22,120 nt of DNA from Acidobacteriaceae bacterium (GCA_003156235.1 PMGP01000178.1:1-22120); one strand, 5' to 3'; numbered from the stretch's first letter, positions 1 through 7,154 are shown. The notes: a model not told the origin generated them from the sequence alone. Program-made: numbers and translations.

Positions 1-486
1 GGCAAAGCCAAGGTCGGCATCATGCCGGGGCGGATTCACAAGGAAGGCTCGGTGGGCATTGTCTCGCGCTCCGGGACGCTGACCTATGAAGCGGTGTATC
101 AGTTGACGCAGAGGGGCATTGGGCAATCTACGGCGATTGGCATCGGCGGCGATCCGATCATCGGCACCACGCACATCGATGCGCTGCGCCTGTTCAACAA
201 TGACCCGGAGACTGAAGCAATCATTCTGATAGGCGAGATCGGCGGAACAGCGGAAGAGGCTGCCGCCACGTTCGTCAGAAAGCACGTGAAGAAGCCGGTG
301 GTGGGCTTTATCGCCGGGCAAACCGCGCCTCCGGGGCGCCGCATGGGCCACGCGGGCGCCATCATCAGCGGCGGACAGGGCACGGCTGCCGAGAAGATGA
401 AGGCCATGACCGCAGCGGGAATTCATGTGGTGGTTTCGCCCGCGGAGATTGGGGCGACGCTGGCGAGGGTGATAGGGAAAGGCTGA
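1..486 (+). CDS. sucD: Succinyl-CoA synthetase (ADP-forming) alpha subunit, 3' part
   Basis: This is the C-terminal ~161 residues of the alpha subunit of succinyl-CoA synthetase, the citric-acid-cycle enzyme that couples succinyl-CoA cleavage to nucleotide triphosphate synthesis in the cytoplasm. The frame is open from base 1, so the gene begins upstream of the window. The family's usual length is about 290 residues. Visible motifs are GIGGDPIIGT, the acidic IGEIGG segment, and RRMGHAGAI, whose histidine is the one phosphorylated during catalysis in this family. The stop is TGA at 484-486. The partner gene sucC would be expected immediately upstream, outside the window. A perfect 14-bp hairpin starts about 40 nt after the stop and probably ends the transcript. 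Identification is firm. Confidence 0.96.
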   Translation, partial: GKAKVGIMPGRIHKEGSVGIVSRSGTLTYEAVYQLTQRGIGQSTAIGIGGDPIIGTTHIDALRLFNNDPETEAIILIGEIGGTAEEAAATFVRKHVKKPVVGFIAGQTAPPGRRMGHAGAIISGGQGTAAEKMKAMTAAGIHVVVSPAEIGATLARVIGKG

Positions 487-488
487 TG

Positions 489-522
489 CAGCTTCTAGCT
501 GCTAGCTTCTAGCTCCTAGCTT
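489..522 (+). repeat. Left arm of 34-bp inverted repeat (AGCTTCTAGCT type)
   Basis: The stretch consists of about 2.4 copies of a 14-base unit, CAGCTTCTAGCTGC / TAGCTTCTAGCTCC / TAGCTT. It matches the reverse complement of 898-931 at 30 of 34 positions. The four differences fall in the two dinucleotides that separate the units. It lies directly after the sucD stop. Confidence 0.85.
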
Positions 523-525
523 TTC

Positions 526-560
526 ACACAAAGGCCCACCATGATCGTGGGCCTTTGTGT
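526..560 (+). terminator. Long perfect hairpin after sucD, probable terminator
   Basis: Bases 526-539 pair perfectly with 547-560 (14 bp) around a 7-base loop, CATGATC. The T-rich tract that follows is weak (TTGTAATGCATTT), so it is not a textbook intrinsic terminator. Its position 40 nt after the sucD stop fits transcript termination or 3'-end protection. An ATG lies inside the loop (541), which argues against that ATG being the start of the downstream small gene. Confidence 0.65.
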
Positions 561-585
561 TGTAATGCATTTCAGATTCATTTCT

Positions 586-885
586 ATGCAAGAACTTTGG
601 ATTGGTGTCGTTGAGGTACTTACCGAACCCTCCCTCGGAGACGGTAACACACGTGCATTCACGAATGTGATTACCTGGGCAACAAGTGCTTCCGACTATA
701 ACAATGCAGTTACCACTGTCTTCGCCGAATACGGATGGACAGTGTTGGGCATCGAAAACGAGCGGCCTATCGCGGGCGAGACCGGTTTCGACGAAGAAAT
801 CACTGAGATTATCGAACGCGCGAGACAGAATCCGAAAGCCTGCATATTCGCGACATTCCATTACTATCCATCCAAGCCTGCTTGA
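586..885 (+). CDS. Small hypothetical protein between inverted repeats
   Basis: I do not recognise a named family with confidence. The 99-residue product begins MQELWIGVVEVLTEP and ends FATFHYYPSKPA. It is acidic, has no signal peptide or membrane segment, and reads like a compact alpha/beta domain (a beta strand, then AFTNVITWA, YGWTVLGIE, then a charged helix EEITEIIERARQ). That amino-acid pattern is protein-like and not the low-complexity pattern of an antisense shadow. Start choice is uncertain. ATG 541 sits in the loop of the sucD hairpin and is unlikely. ATG 565 and ATG 586 are both possible, and neither has a clear Shine-Dalgarno sequence. I chose 586 because the recognisable domain begins there. 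Codon use looks less GC-biased than in sucD or the M13 gene, which may mean transfer. The gene is enclosed by inverted repeats at 489-522 and 898-931. Confidence 0.6.
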   Translation: MQELWIGVVEVLTEPSLGDGNTRAFTNVITWATSASDYNNAVTTVFAEYGWTVLGIENERPIAGETGFDEEITEIIERARQNPKACIFATFHYYPSKPA

Positions 886-897
886 CCTACGACGAAC

Positions 898-931
898 AAG
901 CTAAAAGCTAGAAGCTAATAGCTAGAAGCTG
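898..931 (-). repeat. Right arm of 34-bp inverted repeat (AGCTTCTAGCT type)
   Basis: The reverse complement reads CAGCTTCTAGCTAT / TAGCTTCTAGCTTT / TAGCTT, matching the left arm at 489-522 at 30 of 34 positions. It ends 4 nt before the stop codon of the converging M13 peptidase gene. Together the arms delimit a 443-bp segment containing one small gene. Confidence 0.85.
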
Positions 932-935
932 TTTC

Positions 936-3029
936 TCACCACACTCGGCACGGCTTGGGGTTCACCATCGCTGCTGTCTTTTTGCAACTGAAGCTATTGG
1001 CGAACTCCGGCAAATCCTGGAGCACGGTGTTGGTGCGGTACTCATCGGGCGCGTGGGGATTGCTCTGCGCCTGGGTGCGCAGTTGCTCGGGGCGCGTCTG
1101 CGTGCACCACTGCTGCGCATAGGCGATCCAGAAGCGCTGGTCGGGCGTGTAGCCGTCGGTTGTGGCGCTCATGTCCACGTGCTCAATCTGCGCCTTGTCC
1201 AGCCATGCAATCCAGGCCAGCCACAGCCCGCCCAGGTCGGCGAGGTTCTCGCCCAGCGTGAGCTTGCCGTTGAGGTGAACGCCGGGAACCGCCTCGATGG
1301 CATCGTATTGCTTGACCATGCAATCGGCTCGCTCGGTAAACTTCTGCTCGTCTTCCTTGGTCCACCAGTCGCTCAGGTTGCCTTCCTTGTCGAACTGGCG
1401 GCCCTCATCGTCGAAGCCATGCGTCAACTCGTGGCCAATGGTCGAGCCCATGTCGCCGTAGTTGACCGCGTCGTCCTCCTTGCCGCTGAAGAAGGGCGGT
1501 TGCAGGTAGCCGGCGGGAAAATTCACGTTGTTCATCTGCGGGTCGTAGTAGGCGTTTACTGTGGGCGGTGTCATCATCCATTCGCCCTTGTCCACCGGCT
1601 TGCCGATCTTGGCCAGATCGCGCGCAAATTCAAACTCATGCGCACGCATCTGGTTGCCCAGCGCGTCGCCGCGCACGATGGCGAGCGTGGAGTAGTCGCG
1701 CCACTTATCGGGGTAGCCGATCTTGTTCATCACACCGTGTAATTTTTCCTTGGCGCGGATTTTAGTGACGGCGCTCATCCAATCCAGCCCGTCGATGTCC
1801 TTGTCCATGGCCTTCTCGATGGCCAGCGTCATGTCGAGCGTGCGCTGCTTTTCAGCGGGAGGAAAGTAGCGCGCCACGTAGACCTGGCCCAGCGCCTCGC
1901 CCATCTCATGGTCCACGCGGGTGGTGCAACGCTTCCATCGCTCCTGCTGCTTTTCCGCGCCGTTGAGCGTGTGTGAATAGAAGTTCCAGTTCTCCTGGTC
2001 AAAGCTTTCCGGCAAGCTGGTTCCCGCGTAGGCGTGGAGCAGGTGCCAGCGCAGGTAGGTGCGAATTTGGCTGATGGGCGTATCGGCTACCAACTCGTTG
2101 AACTCGGCAAAGTACTTGGGCTCCATGTCATTGACCTTGCCAACGGATGGAGCGTGCGCCGCGGAAACGTAATCGGCCAGCGAAAAGTGCGTCAGCTCCT
2201 TTTGGAAGCTGAGCACGTCGGTGGGATGATTGAGGTTTTGCGGGTCGCGCTGCTCGGTCATGGTGAGCGAGGCCTTGGCCAGGCGCGTCTCGATGGCCAG
2301 TACGGTTTCAGCGTCTTTGGCAGCCTGCGCCTCCGGCTCGCCGGCCAGCACGAAAATCTTCTTCACGTGGGCCGCGTACTGCTGGCGTTGCTCGACGGAT
2401 TTGGCGTCGGTGCGGGTGTAGTAGTCGCGCTCCGGCAGGCCGAGACCGCCCGCGCCATAAAAGCTGATGACCGCGGTGGAATCGCCGTAATCCTGATTCG
2501 ATTCCATGTCGAAGAAGGCAAGCACGCCGATGGAATGAAGGTGCGCCAGGAGAGCGGGCAGGTCGGCGGATGTTTTTAGTGCGGCGATGCGGTCCAGCTC
2601 CGGCTGAAGAGGCGCGAGGCCCAGCTTGTTGACCGTGGCCGTGTCCATGCAACTCGAGTACTCGTCGCCGATTTTCTGCTCGTTAGCCGAACGAGTGGTT
2701 GCGGGCACGGAGGTCTCTTCCAGGATTTGCTTCAGGCGGAGGCGGTTCAGTTCGGCCAACTCGGTAAAGCGGCCATAGGAGGTTTGGTCGGCGGGCAGCG
2801 GATTGCGCTGGAACCAGCCGTTGCAACTGAAGCGGTAAAAGTTCTCGCAGGGGTCGATGGTTTTGTCGATCAAGGAGGAATCGAAGACGCGCAACTCGGG
2901 TGTGGCTGCGGGGGCGGCGGCGCCTGCCGGCGCACTTTGGCAAAAGGCAGGTGCTGCCATCAACCCGGCGGCGATCACAACGGCCGGCACGACCAGAAAG
3001 CGACAGGGTGAAACGGAGAAGCGGAACAT
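936..3029 (-). CDS. Secreted M13-family (neprilysin-like) zinc metallopeptidase
   Basis: The 697-residue product is a full-length M13 endopeptidase, expected to cleave peptides outside the cytoplasmic membrane. Residues 1-30 form a signal peptide (basic start, hydrophobic core VVPAVVIAAGLMA, then APAFCQS). The cleavage point is near C30-Q31. C30 is not in a good lipobox, so periplasmic release is more likely than lipidation. The N-terminal domain carries the family's DPCENFYRFSCNGW (59-72). The substrate-binding NAYY (492-495), the zinc motif HELTH (533-537, two His plus catalytic Glu) and ENLADLGG (594-601, third zinc ligand Glu) are all intact. The protein ends in the family's typical NPKPCRVW. 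No Shine-Dalgarno sequence is evident before ATG 3029. The gene converges on the small gene at 586-885. The family call is firm; the substrate is unknown. Confidence 0.95.
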   Translation of the reverse strand: MFRFSVSPCRFLVVPAVVIAAGLMAAPAFCQSAPAGAAAPAATPELRVFDSSLIDKTIDPCENFYRFSCNGWFQRNPLPADQTSYGRFTELAELNRLRLKQILEETSVPATTRSANEQKIGDEYSSCMDTATVNKLGLAPLQPELDRIAALKTSADLPALLAHLHSIGVLAFFDMESNQDYGDSTAVISFYGAGGLGLPERDYYTRTDAKSVEQRQQYAAHVKKIFVLAGEPEAQAAKDAETVLAIETRLAKASLTMTEQRDPQNLNHPTDVLSFQKELTHFSLADYVSAAHAPSVGKVNDMEPKYFAEFNELVADTPISQIRTYLRWHLLHAYAGTSLPESFDQENWNFYSHTLNGAEKQQERWKRCTTRVDHEMGEALGQVYVARYFPPAEKQRTLDMTLAIEKAMDKDIDGLDWMSAVTKIRAKEKLHGVMNKIGYPDKWRDYSTLAIVRGDALGNQMRAHEFEFARDLAKIGKPVDKGEWMMTPPTVNAYYDPQMNNVNFPAGYLQPPFFSGKEDDAVNYGDMGSTIGHELTHGFDDEGRQFDKEGNLSDWWTKEDEQKFTERADCMVKQYDAIEAVPGVHLNGKLTLGENLADLGGLWLAWIAWLDKAQIEHVDMSATTDGYTPDQRFWIAYAQQWCTQTRPEQLRTQAQSNPHAPDEYRTNTVLQDLPEFANSFSCKKTAAMVNPKPCRVW

Positions 3030-3252
3030 GCAGAGACTTTAGCAGATTCGCCTTGCGGGCCGCAGCCCTCCGTATTCGGATTTTGTTCTCCCTCCGAGCC
3101 TGTGATTTTATGAAGACGGGATGGTAGGTTCGTTGAGATTTCCTCAGCGGTTGCCGATCTACGGGACAGCTCAACTCGCGCTGGCCTAAGGGACGCACGG
3201 CCTTACCGCCGAAACGTGAACTAATCCTCTCGCCTCTGAATGAAACATACAA

Positions 3253-3316
3253 GGGACGGCTGGAAATCTACCGATTTAGAAGCACGAAAAGCCGGAATCA
3301 AAGAAATCAATCTTCG
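3253..3316 (+). repeat. Degenerate repeat X, left copy
   Basis: This stretch aligns with 5724-5788, with one single-base indel and roughly two thirds identity. The best-conserved blocks are GGGNCGGC, then GAANTCTACCNATTT, and an ATCAANCT block near the end. The copies lie on the same strand, on either side of the methyltransferase gene. Confidence 0.55.
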
Positions 3317-3465
3317 CTATATCTTCGCCAAACCGCCTACCACCCGAACGGCCTCCGAATCGCCTGCAAAATAGCGCAAACAACGACGACGTCAGCAACG
3401 TCTCAACGATCTCCACAACCAGCCCACGGGAGGAATTGGAAGTTTCACAGACTGAAAAAATACAA

Positions 3466-3597
3466 TGTTTTGAAAGGGCACGACTGGTAGGTCAGGGTTC
3501 TAACCCTGACTGCCGTAAATGGCTCATAAAAAAGCATGGGTTTAGCCCCTGAGGGAGGTGTTGTTAAGGAGGGAGCAGGGGGCTTCAGCCCCCTGAA
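3466..3597 (+). repeat. Repeat Y, left copy, with two hairpins
   Basis: The first block (3466-3519) matches 5431-5484 closely and includes the dyad GTCAGGGTT / AACCCTGAC around CT. A middle block, GCCCCTGAGGGA (3545-3556), recurs at 5510-5521. The last block holds the hairpin CAGGGGGC-TTCA-GCCCCCTG (3576-3595), the counterpart of 5600-5619. It lies just downstream of the methyltransferase stop, so it could also act on that transcript's 3' end. Confidence 0.8.
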
Positions 3598-3643
3598 AAA
3601 GAGAGAAAATTATGGGCCTTTAGGCACGGGCCTTGACCCTAAA

Positions 3644-5323
3644 TCATTCCCCCGGCTGCAAAGGCAGGGTCAGATTCTCCGCCGCCGCCGGCCTGCTGCG
3701 CGGAGCCTTCTTAAACGTCGCATCACGCCGGTGCAGTGGATACTCCGGCTGCTTGCCGTCCAGAATTTGCTGGATGGTGAGGATTTGCAGCTTCGGATAA
3801 GTTGTCCCGTCGGTTGATTTGTACAGCCCAGCCTCTGCAGCCTCGCGGAGCATGGGTTTCGTAGGCTCCTCGAAGCAGAGGAAGACGCCAATCTCGGCTT
3901 TTTCACGCGTGAGCACACCGACGAGATCGCGGACTTGGGGAACGGTGACGCCGCCCGCCTTGACGGAGAAGATGATCTGTTTCGATTGGCCGGAGTCGTC
4001 GTCATGGAAGTAAAGCCGTCCATCGATGCCGCGGTCCGCGCCTTTTTTCTGCTCGGCGGGGCGCGCGCCCACCTGGCCCAGCGCCCACCACTGGAACTGG
4101 TACTTGTTCTCGGCGGCGAGTTGGCCTGCACCGGCTAGGTCTGTCGGTTCACCGATTACGTCATAGGTGGATTTGATTTCCGGGCCGAAGGCGTCGGAGA
4201 GGCGCTTCTTGATGAGGCCGATAGCCAGATGGGTAATGTCGATGCCGATCCAGCGGCGGTTGAGGCGCTGGGCTACCTGGACGGTGGTGCCGCAGCCGCA
4301 GAAGGGATCGAGGACGAGGTCGCCTTCATTGGAGCTGGCTTTGATGATGCGTTCGAGGAGAGCTTCGGGTTTTTGGGTGGGGTAGCCGAGGCGTTCTTTG
4401 GCGTGCGGCGAGAGCGGATCAATATCCGTAATCACATCCTGCACAACAACACCACGATCGACGTCGTGGTACCGCTTGAATCGTGGAATTCCCCCTTTGG
4501 AAGGCCAGACAATCAATCCTGCAAGATCAAGCTGGTCGAGCCTTTGCTGGACACTGAGTTCATCCCAACTGAGGCCGGCCTGACGGGGTCTTGGAACAGC
4601 CCAATGCCTTCCTGCTTTCGTTGGATCAACACCTCTCCAGGGTAATCCCGATTCTCCTTGCCGCTTGCCAGCTCCAGTCAAGTCGCCGAGCGTATATCGC
4701 CCGCCCTCATCTTCATGCCGGTAGAATCTCTCGAGGTATTCCGCGGTATATCCCTGATATACGCGATTCCATGTCGAGCTCTCGCTCTTGGAGTAGAAGA
4801 GGATCAGGTCGTGAACCGGCCCCCATCGTTTCGCGCTATTGTGCGCACTGGTTCGCTTCCAGATAACCTCGTTTTTGAAGAACTGCGGTCCGAAAACCGC
4901 GTCCATCAGTATCTTCAGATAGTGACCCGCTGCTGGATCGCAGTGCAGATAGATGGAGCCGGTTTCTTTGAGTACGCGGCGCAGCTCGACGAGGCGCGGG
5001 GCCATCATGGCGAGATAGGCCATCATGTCGGAGCCATGGAGGAAAGTGTAGAAGGCGCGGAGAGCGTCAGCAACGTCTCCGCCCTGCTCGATAACCTCCT
5101 GCAAGGCACGCTGGGATTCGATGTTCCACTCCCAGGTGTCCTCGAAGGCGTGAATCTGGGAACTGGATTGGGAGCCATCCTTCTCGGCGAAGAGGACGTT
5201 GTAGTCCTGTCGTGAGTTGAAGGGCGGGTCGAGATAGACGAGGTCCACCGACTCGTCCTTGACGTAGCGCTGGAGGACATCGAGATTGTCGCCGTAGTAG
5301 AGCTTGTTTTTTTCGGCAGTCAC
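3644..5323 (-). CDS. Site-specific DNA methyltransferase fused to Mrr-like nuclease domain
   Basis: The 559-residue product combines an amino-methyltransferase (N6-adenine or N4-cytosine) with a C-terminal restriction-endonuclease-like domain. The catalytic motif DPPF is at 32-35, and the AdoMet-binding DPFCGCGTT follows much later, at 339-347. This motif order is typical of the beta class, with the recognition region between them (~150-300). From about 405 a separate domain begins. GADRGIDG (428-435), then IIFSVKAGG (450-458), resembles the Mrr/PD-(D/E)xK fold, followed by VPQVRDLVGVLTREKAEIG. The usual Q/E before xK is S here, so nuclease activity is uncertain. The start is GTG at 5321-5323, with no clear Shine-Dalgarno. 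No partner restriction or specificity gene is adjacent. It could be a one-polypeptide restriction-modification enzyme or an orphan methylase. Flanking repeats suggest an accessory locus. Confidence 0.9.
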   Translation of the reverse strand: MTAEKNKLYYGDNLDVLQRYVKDESVDLVYLDPPFNSRQDYNVLFAEKDGSQSSSQIHAFEDTWEWNIESQRALQEVIEQGGDVADALRAFYTFLHGSDMMAYLAMMAPRLVELRRVLKETGSIYLHCDPAAGHYLKILMDAVFGPQFFKNEVIWKRTSAHNSAKRWGPVHDLILFYSKSESSTWNRVYQGYTAEYLERFYRHEDEGGRYTLGDLTGAGKRQGESGLPWRGVDPTKAGRHWAVPRPRQAGLSWDELSVQQRLDQLDLAGLIVWPSKGGIPRFKRYHDVDRGVVVQDVITDIDPLSPHAKERLGYPTQKPEALLERIIKASSNEGDLVLDPFCGCGTTVQVAQRLNRRWIGIDITHLAIGLIKKRLSDAFGPEIKSTYDVIGEPTDLAGAGQLAAENKYQFQWWALGQVGARPAEQKKGADRGIDGRLYFHDDDSGQSKQIIFSVKAGGVTVPQVRDLVGVLTREKAEIGVFLCFEEPTKPMLREAAEAGLYKSTDGTTYPKLQILTIQQILDGKQPEYPLHRRDATFKKAPRSRPAAAENLTLPLQPGE

Positions 5324-5354
5324 GGGAATGGGATGAGATTAACACATTGCGATA

Positions 5355-5415
5355 GCGGGAGGCGGGAGTTTCAACGCCCGCATGAACCAACAGAATCATC
5401 CCAGGCTTCACAAGC
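5355..5415 (+). repeat. Repeat Z, copy 1 (GCGGGAGTTTCAACGCCCGC hairpin)
   Basis: The core 5362-5381 is an interrupted dyad, with GCGGG pairing with CCCGC and GTT pairing with AAC. The reverse complement of 20988-21007 matches it at 18 of 20 positions. Similarity continues beyond the core through an ACCANCAGAATCA-like block and a GGCTT block. The two copies are therefore in opposite orientation. Confidence 0.65.
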
Positions 5416-5430
5416 TGCGGAATAACTCAT

Positions 5431-5621
5431 TGTTTTGAAAGGGCGCGACTGGTAGGTCATGGCTTTAACCATGACTGCCGTAAACGCTGCAAAATCAAGG
5501 CGGCCTTTCGCCCCTGAGGGATGTTTTTGCCGATTTCGCCCGAAACTCCGACTTTTTCCGCAGCCTCATTAGCCCATGAAAGACCGATTCCGGAGGGAGC
5601 AGGAGCCTTCAGGCTCCTGAA
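5431..5621 (+). repeat. Repeat Y, right copy, with two hairpins
   Basis: The first 54 bases (5431-5484) match 3466-3519 with only a few changes. The dyad is preserved, because the stem base pair G-C of the left copy is T-A here (GTCATGG / CCATGAC). The final hairpin is CAGGAGCC-TTCA-GGCTCCTG (5600-5619), an 8-bp stem with the same TTCA loop as the left copy but two different base pairs. The spacing between blocks is longer than in the left copy (191 against 132 bp). Confidence 0.8.
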
Positions 5622-5723
5622 TGTCGCCTCGCAAGAACGGTGGCTTTAGCCGCGGGCTCTTAGCCGATCCTTCTCCCGTAGTGAGAAAGGTTAGCTTTCC
5701 TTCGCAATCCCCACCGTCCTATA

Positions 5724-5788
5724 GGGCCGGCGTGAAGTCTACCAATTTCCGGACGCGACAAGCGGGGGCAGAAGAATATCAACCTACG
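5724..5788 (+). repeat. Degenerate repeat X, right copy
   Basis: This is the counterpart of 3253-3316, sharing GGGNCGGC, GAANTCTACCNATTT and ATCAANCTNCG at matched spacing. It is too diverged to be a recent duplication. Confidence 0.55.
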
Positions 5789-5842
5789 GCACTCAGCCGA
5801 AAAAGAGGCGAAGACAGGAATGAAATGATCTGCAGCGCTAAT

Positions 5843-5858
5843 TGTTCCACGTGGAACA
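5843..5858. promoter_or_regulatory. parS: parS centromere-like site 1
   Basis: TGTTCCACGTGGAACA is a perfect 16-bp palindrome and differs from the Bacillus-type parS consensus (TGTTTCACGTGAAACA) only by one symmetric base pair change. It lies about 330 bp before parA, in the place expected for ParB loading in the par locus. Confidence 0.92.
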
Positions 5859-5886
5859 TTTTGGGAACCCAGCCCAAAGCGGGAAA

Positions 5887-5902
5887 CGTTCCACATGGAA
5901 CA
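5887..5902. promoter_or_regulatory. parS: parS centromere-like site 2
   Basis: CGTTCCACATGGAACA matches site 1 at 14 of 16 positions, with the two differences at the first base and in the central dinucleotide. Its centre is 44 bp from that of site 1, close to four helical turns, so two ParB clamps could load on nearly the same face. Confidence 0.85.
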
Positions 5903-6109
5903 TTCCTAGCCTTGGCCCAAAACGGGAGGGGTGTCAGATTGGGTACTCCCTATATAGGACCGATTTTCTACTCGCAATTTCGACCAAAATCACAAAAGTT
6001 TTCCACCGAATAACGATTTTCCGCGCTCCCGCAAGCCGCCGTGCGCCTCGTATTGAAACCCTTCCCTAGCAGGTGTTTGTCGGATATTCGCCTCATCTTG
6101 TATGGGCAG

Positions 6110-6138
6110 CTTTCCACAGATATGCTGGGTTCTCCACA
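6110..6138 (+). promoter_or_regulatory. Pair of DnaA-box-like sequences before parA
   Basis: CTTTCCACA (6110-6118) and TTCTCCACA (6130-6138) are 7/9 and 8/9 matches to the DnaA consensus TTATCCACA, in direct orientation 20 bp apart. A weaker one, TTTTCCACC, is at 5999-6007. They fall in the untranslated leader if parA starts at 6187. The functional claim is tentative. Confidence 0.35.
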
Positions 6139-6186
6139 GCGCAAGCGGCTACCCTCGAACGGCCCCGCGCTTTACTCTGGATTGCC

Positions 6187-7026
6187 ATGGGTAAGATTCT
6201 CGGTCTCGTCAACCAAAAGGGCGGAGTTGGCAAGACCACCACCGCCATCAACCTGGCCGCCTGCCTCGCTCTCGAGGGCCTCAAGGTTCTCCTGGTGGAC
6301 TGCGACCCTCAGGCAAACTGCTCCTCAGGGCTGGGATTCCAGCGCGACGACAACCGCCGTTCCATCTACGACGTGCTGATGGGCGACGCCCCGGCGGAGC
6401 AGGTCATTCTGCCCACAGAGATCGATCTGCTCTCCCTGCTGCCCGGCTCCAAGAACCTGACCGGCGCCAATGTCGAGCTGGCCACGGCCGACGATCGTGC
6501 GCTTCGTTTGCGCCGTGCGCTGGTGCCGATTCAGGCGGAGTACGACCTGGTAATTCTGGACTGTCCGCCGGCGCTTGACCTGCTCACCGTCAACGTGCTG
6601 GCTGCGGCCGACACGCTTATCGTGCCCATGCAGGCCGAGTACTTTGCGCTGGAAGGAATCTCCGAGTTGATCTCCACGCTCGAACGGGTGCGCGCCGCGT
6701 ACAATCCCACGCTGACCATCGAAGGCGTTTTATTGACCATGTACGATGACCGCACCAACCTGGCGCAGCAGGTTACGGACACGCTGCGCGAATACTTCAA
6801 GGATCGCCTCTACCACACCGTGATTCCACGCAACGTAAGGCTGGCCGAGGCGCCCAGCCACGGCAAGCCGGTGGCGCTTTACGATCCCCGTTCCCGCGGC
6901 ACCGAGGCCTACTTCGAGATGGCCGGAGAATTCATGGCGCGCAACGGCATCGTGACTCCGTCGAGGAAGGAACGCGCCGTCGCCGAGCCCGTGGCCAAGG
7001 TGAGCGTTTTACCCACCTCCGGATAA
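6187..7026 (+). CDS. parA: Chromosome-partitioning ATPase ParA (Soj)
   Basis: This 279-residue protein is a deviant-Walker ATPase that binds the nucleoid and moves ParB-parS complexes apart during chromosome segregation. The deviant P-loop KGGVGKTT is at 11-18 with the signature lysine. DCDPQAN (38-44) is Walker A', and LVILDCPP (121-128) is Walker B. There is no N-terminal helix-turn-helix domain, so it is the short Soj type and not the plasmid P1 type. The frame is open from a GTG at 6073, but those 38 extra codons cover DnaA-box-like sequence. ATG 6187 gives the family-standard beginning MGKILGLVNQKGG. Two parS sites lie upstream, and parB follows after 128 bp. The role is certain at family level. 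Confidence 0.96.
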   Translation: MGKILGLVNQKGGVGKTTTAINLAACLALEGLKVLLVDCDPQANCSSGLGFQRDDNRRSIYDVLMGDAPAEQVILPTEIDLLSLLPGSKNLTGANVELATADDRALRLRRALVPIQAEYDLVILDCPPALDLLTVNVLAAADTLIVPMQAEYFALEGISELISTLERVRAAYNPTLTIEGVLLTMYDDRTNLAQQVTDTLREYFKDRLYHTVIPRNVRLAEAPSHGKPVALYDPRSRGTEAYFEMAGEFMARNGIVTPSRKERAVAEPVAKVSVLPTSG

Positions 7027-7154
7027 CCGCGTAATTTCCCTCCCTGGCCGCAAGAACAAGGACGCGCCAAGGCAGGGCAACCGGCTTTGCAAACTTCCCC
7101 AGTCCAAACCAGATTCAACCCCAGGCCACTCTTCCGGAAAGAGGATTTTGAACC

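Larger units (their letters stand above)
3030..3643. other. 614-bp non-coding stretch with degenerate repeats
   Basis: I see no convincing protein gene here. The right half holds two degenerate repeat elements (3253-3316 and 3466-3597) that recur on the other side of the methyltransferase gene. The left part is upstream of the M13 gene and would hold its promoter, but I cannot pick one out. Bases 3317-3465 show no recognisable feature. Confidence 0.6.
5324..6186. other. 863-bp non-coding region: repeats, parS sites and parA leader
   Basis: The left half (5340-5790) is a mosaic of repeat elements Z, Y and X. The right half contains two parS-type palindromes, an AT-richer stretch (about 5940-6030) and three sequences close to DnaA boxes (5999-6007, 6110-6118, 6130-6138). 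No reading frame in it looks protein-like. Confidence 0.65.

Noticed and set aside
502..861. 119-codon minus-strand frame opposite the small gene
   Set aside because: It overlaps almost all of the 586-885 frame, whose product looks more protein-like, and it crosses the terminator hairpin and inverted repeat.
1053..1742. 229-codon plus-strand frame within the M13 peptidase gene
   Set aside because: It is an antisense shadow of a gene with intact catalytic motifs and has low-complexity Val/Leu/Gly/Arg content.
3536..3817. 93-codon plus-strand frame downstream of the methyltransferase
   Set aside because: It is encoded partly by repeat Y and partly by the antisense of the methyltransferase 3' end, with no protein-like pattern.
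5621..6013. 130-codon plus-strand frame over the parS sites
   Set aside because: It runs through repeat X and both parS palindromes, is rich in Arg/Ser/Pro without a recognisable domain, and is best explained as non-coding.
6073..6186. 38-codon upstream extension of parA from GTG 6073
   Set aside because: Family proteins begin at the ATG 6187 equivalent, and the extension covers DnaA-box-like sequence with no similarity to a helix-turn-helix domain.
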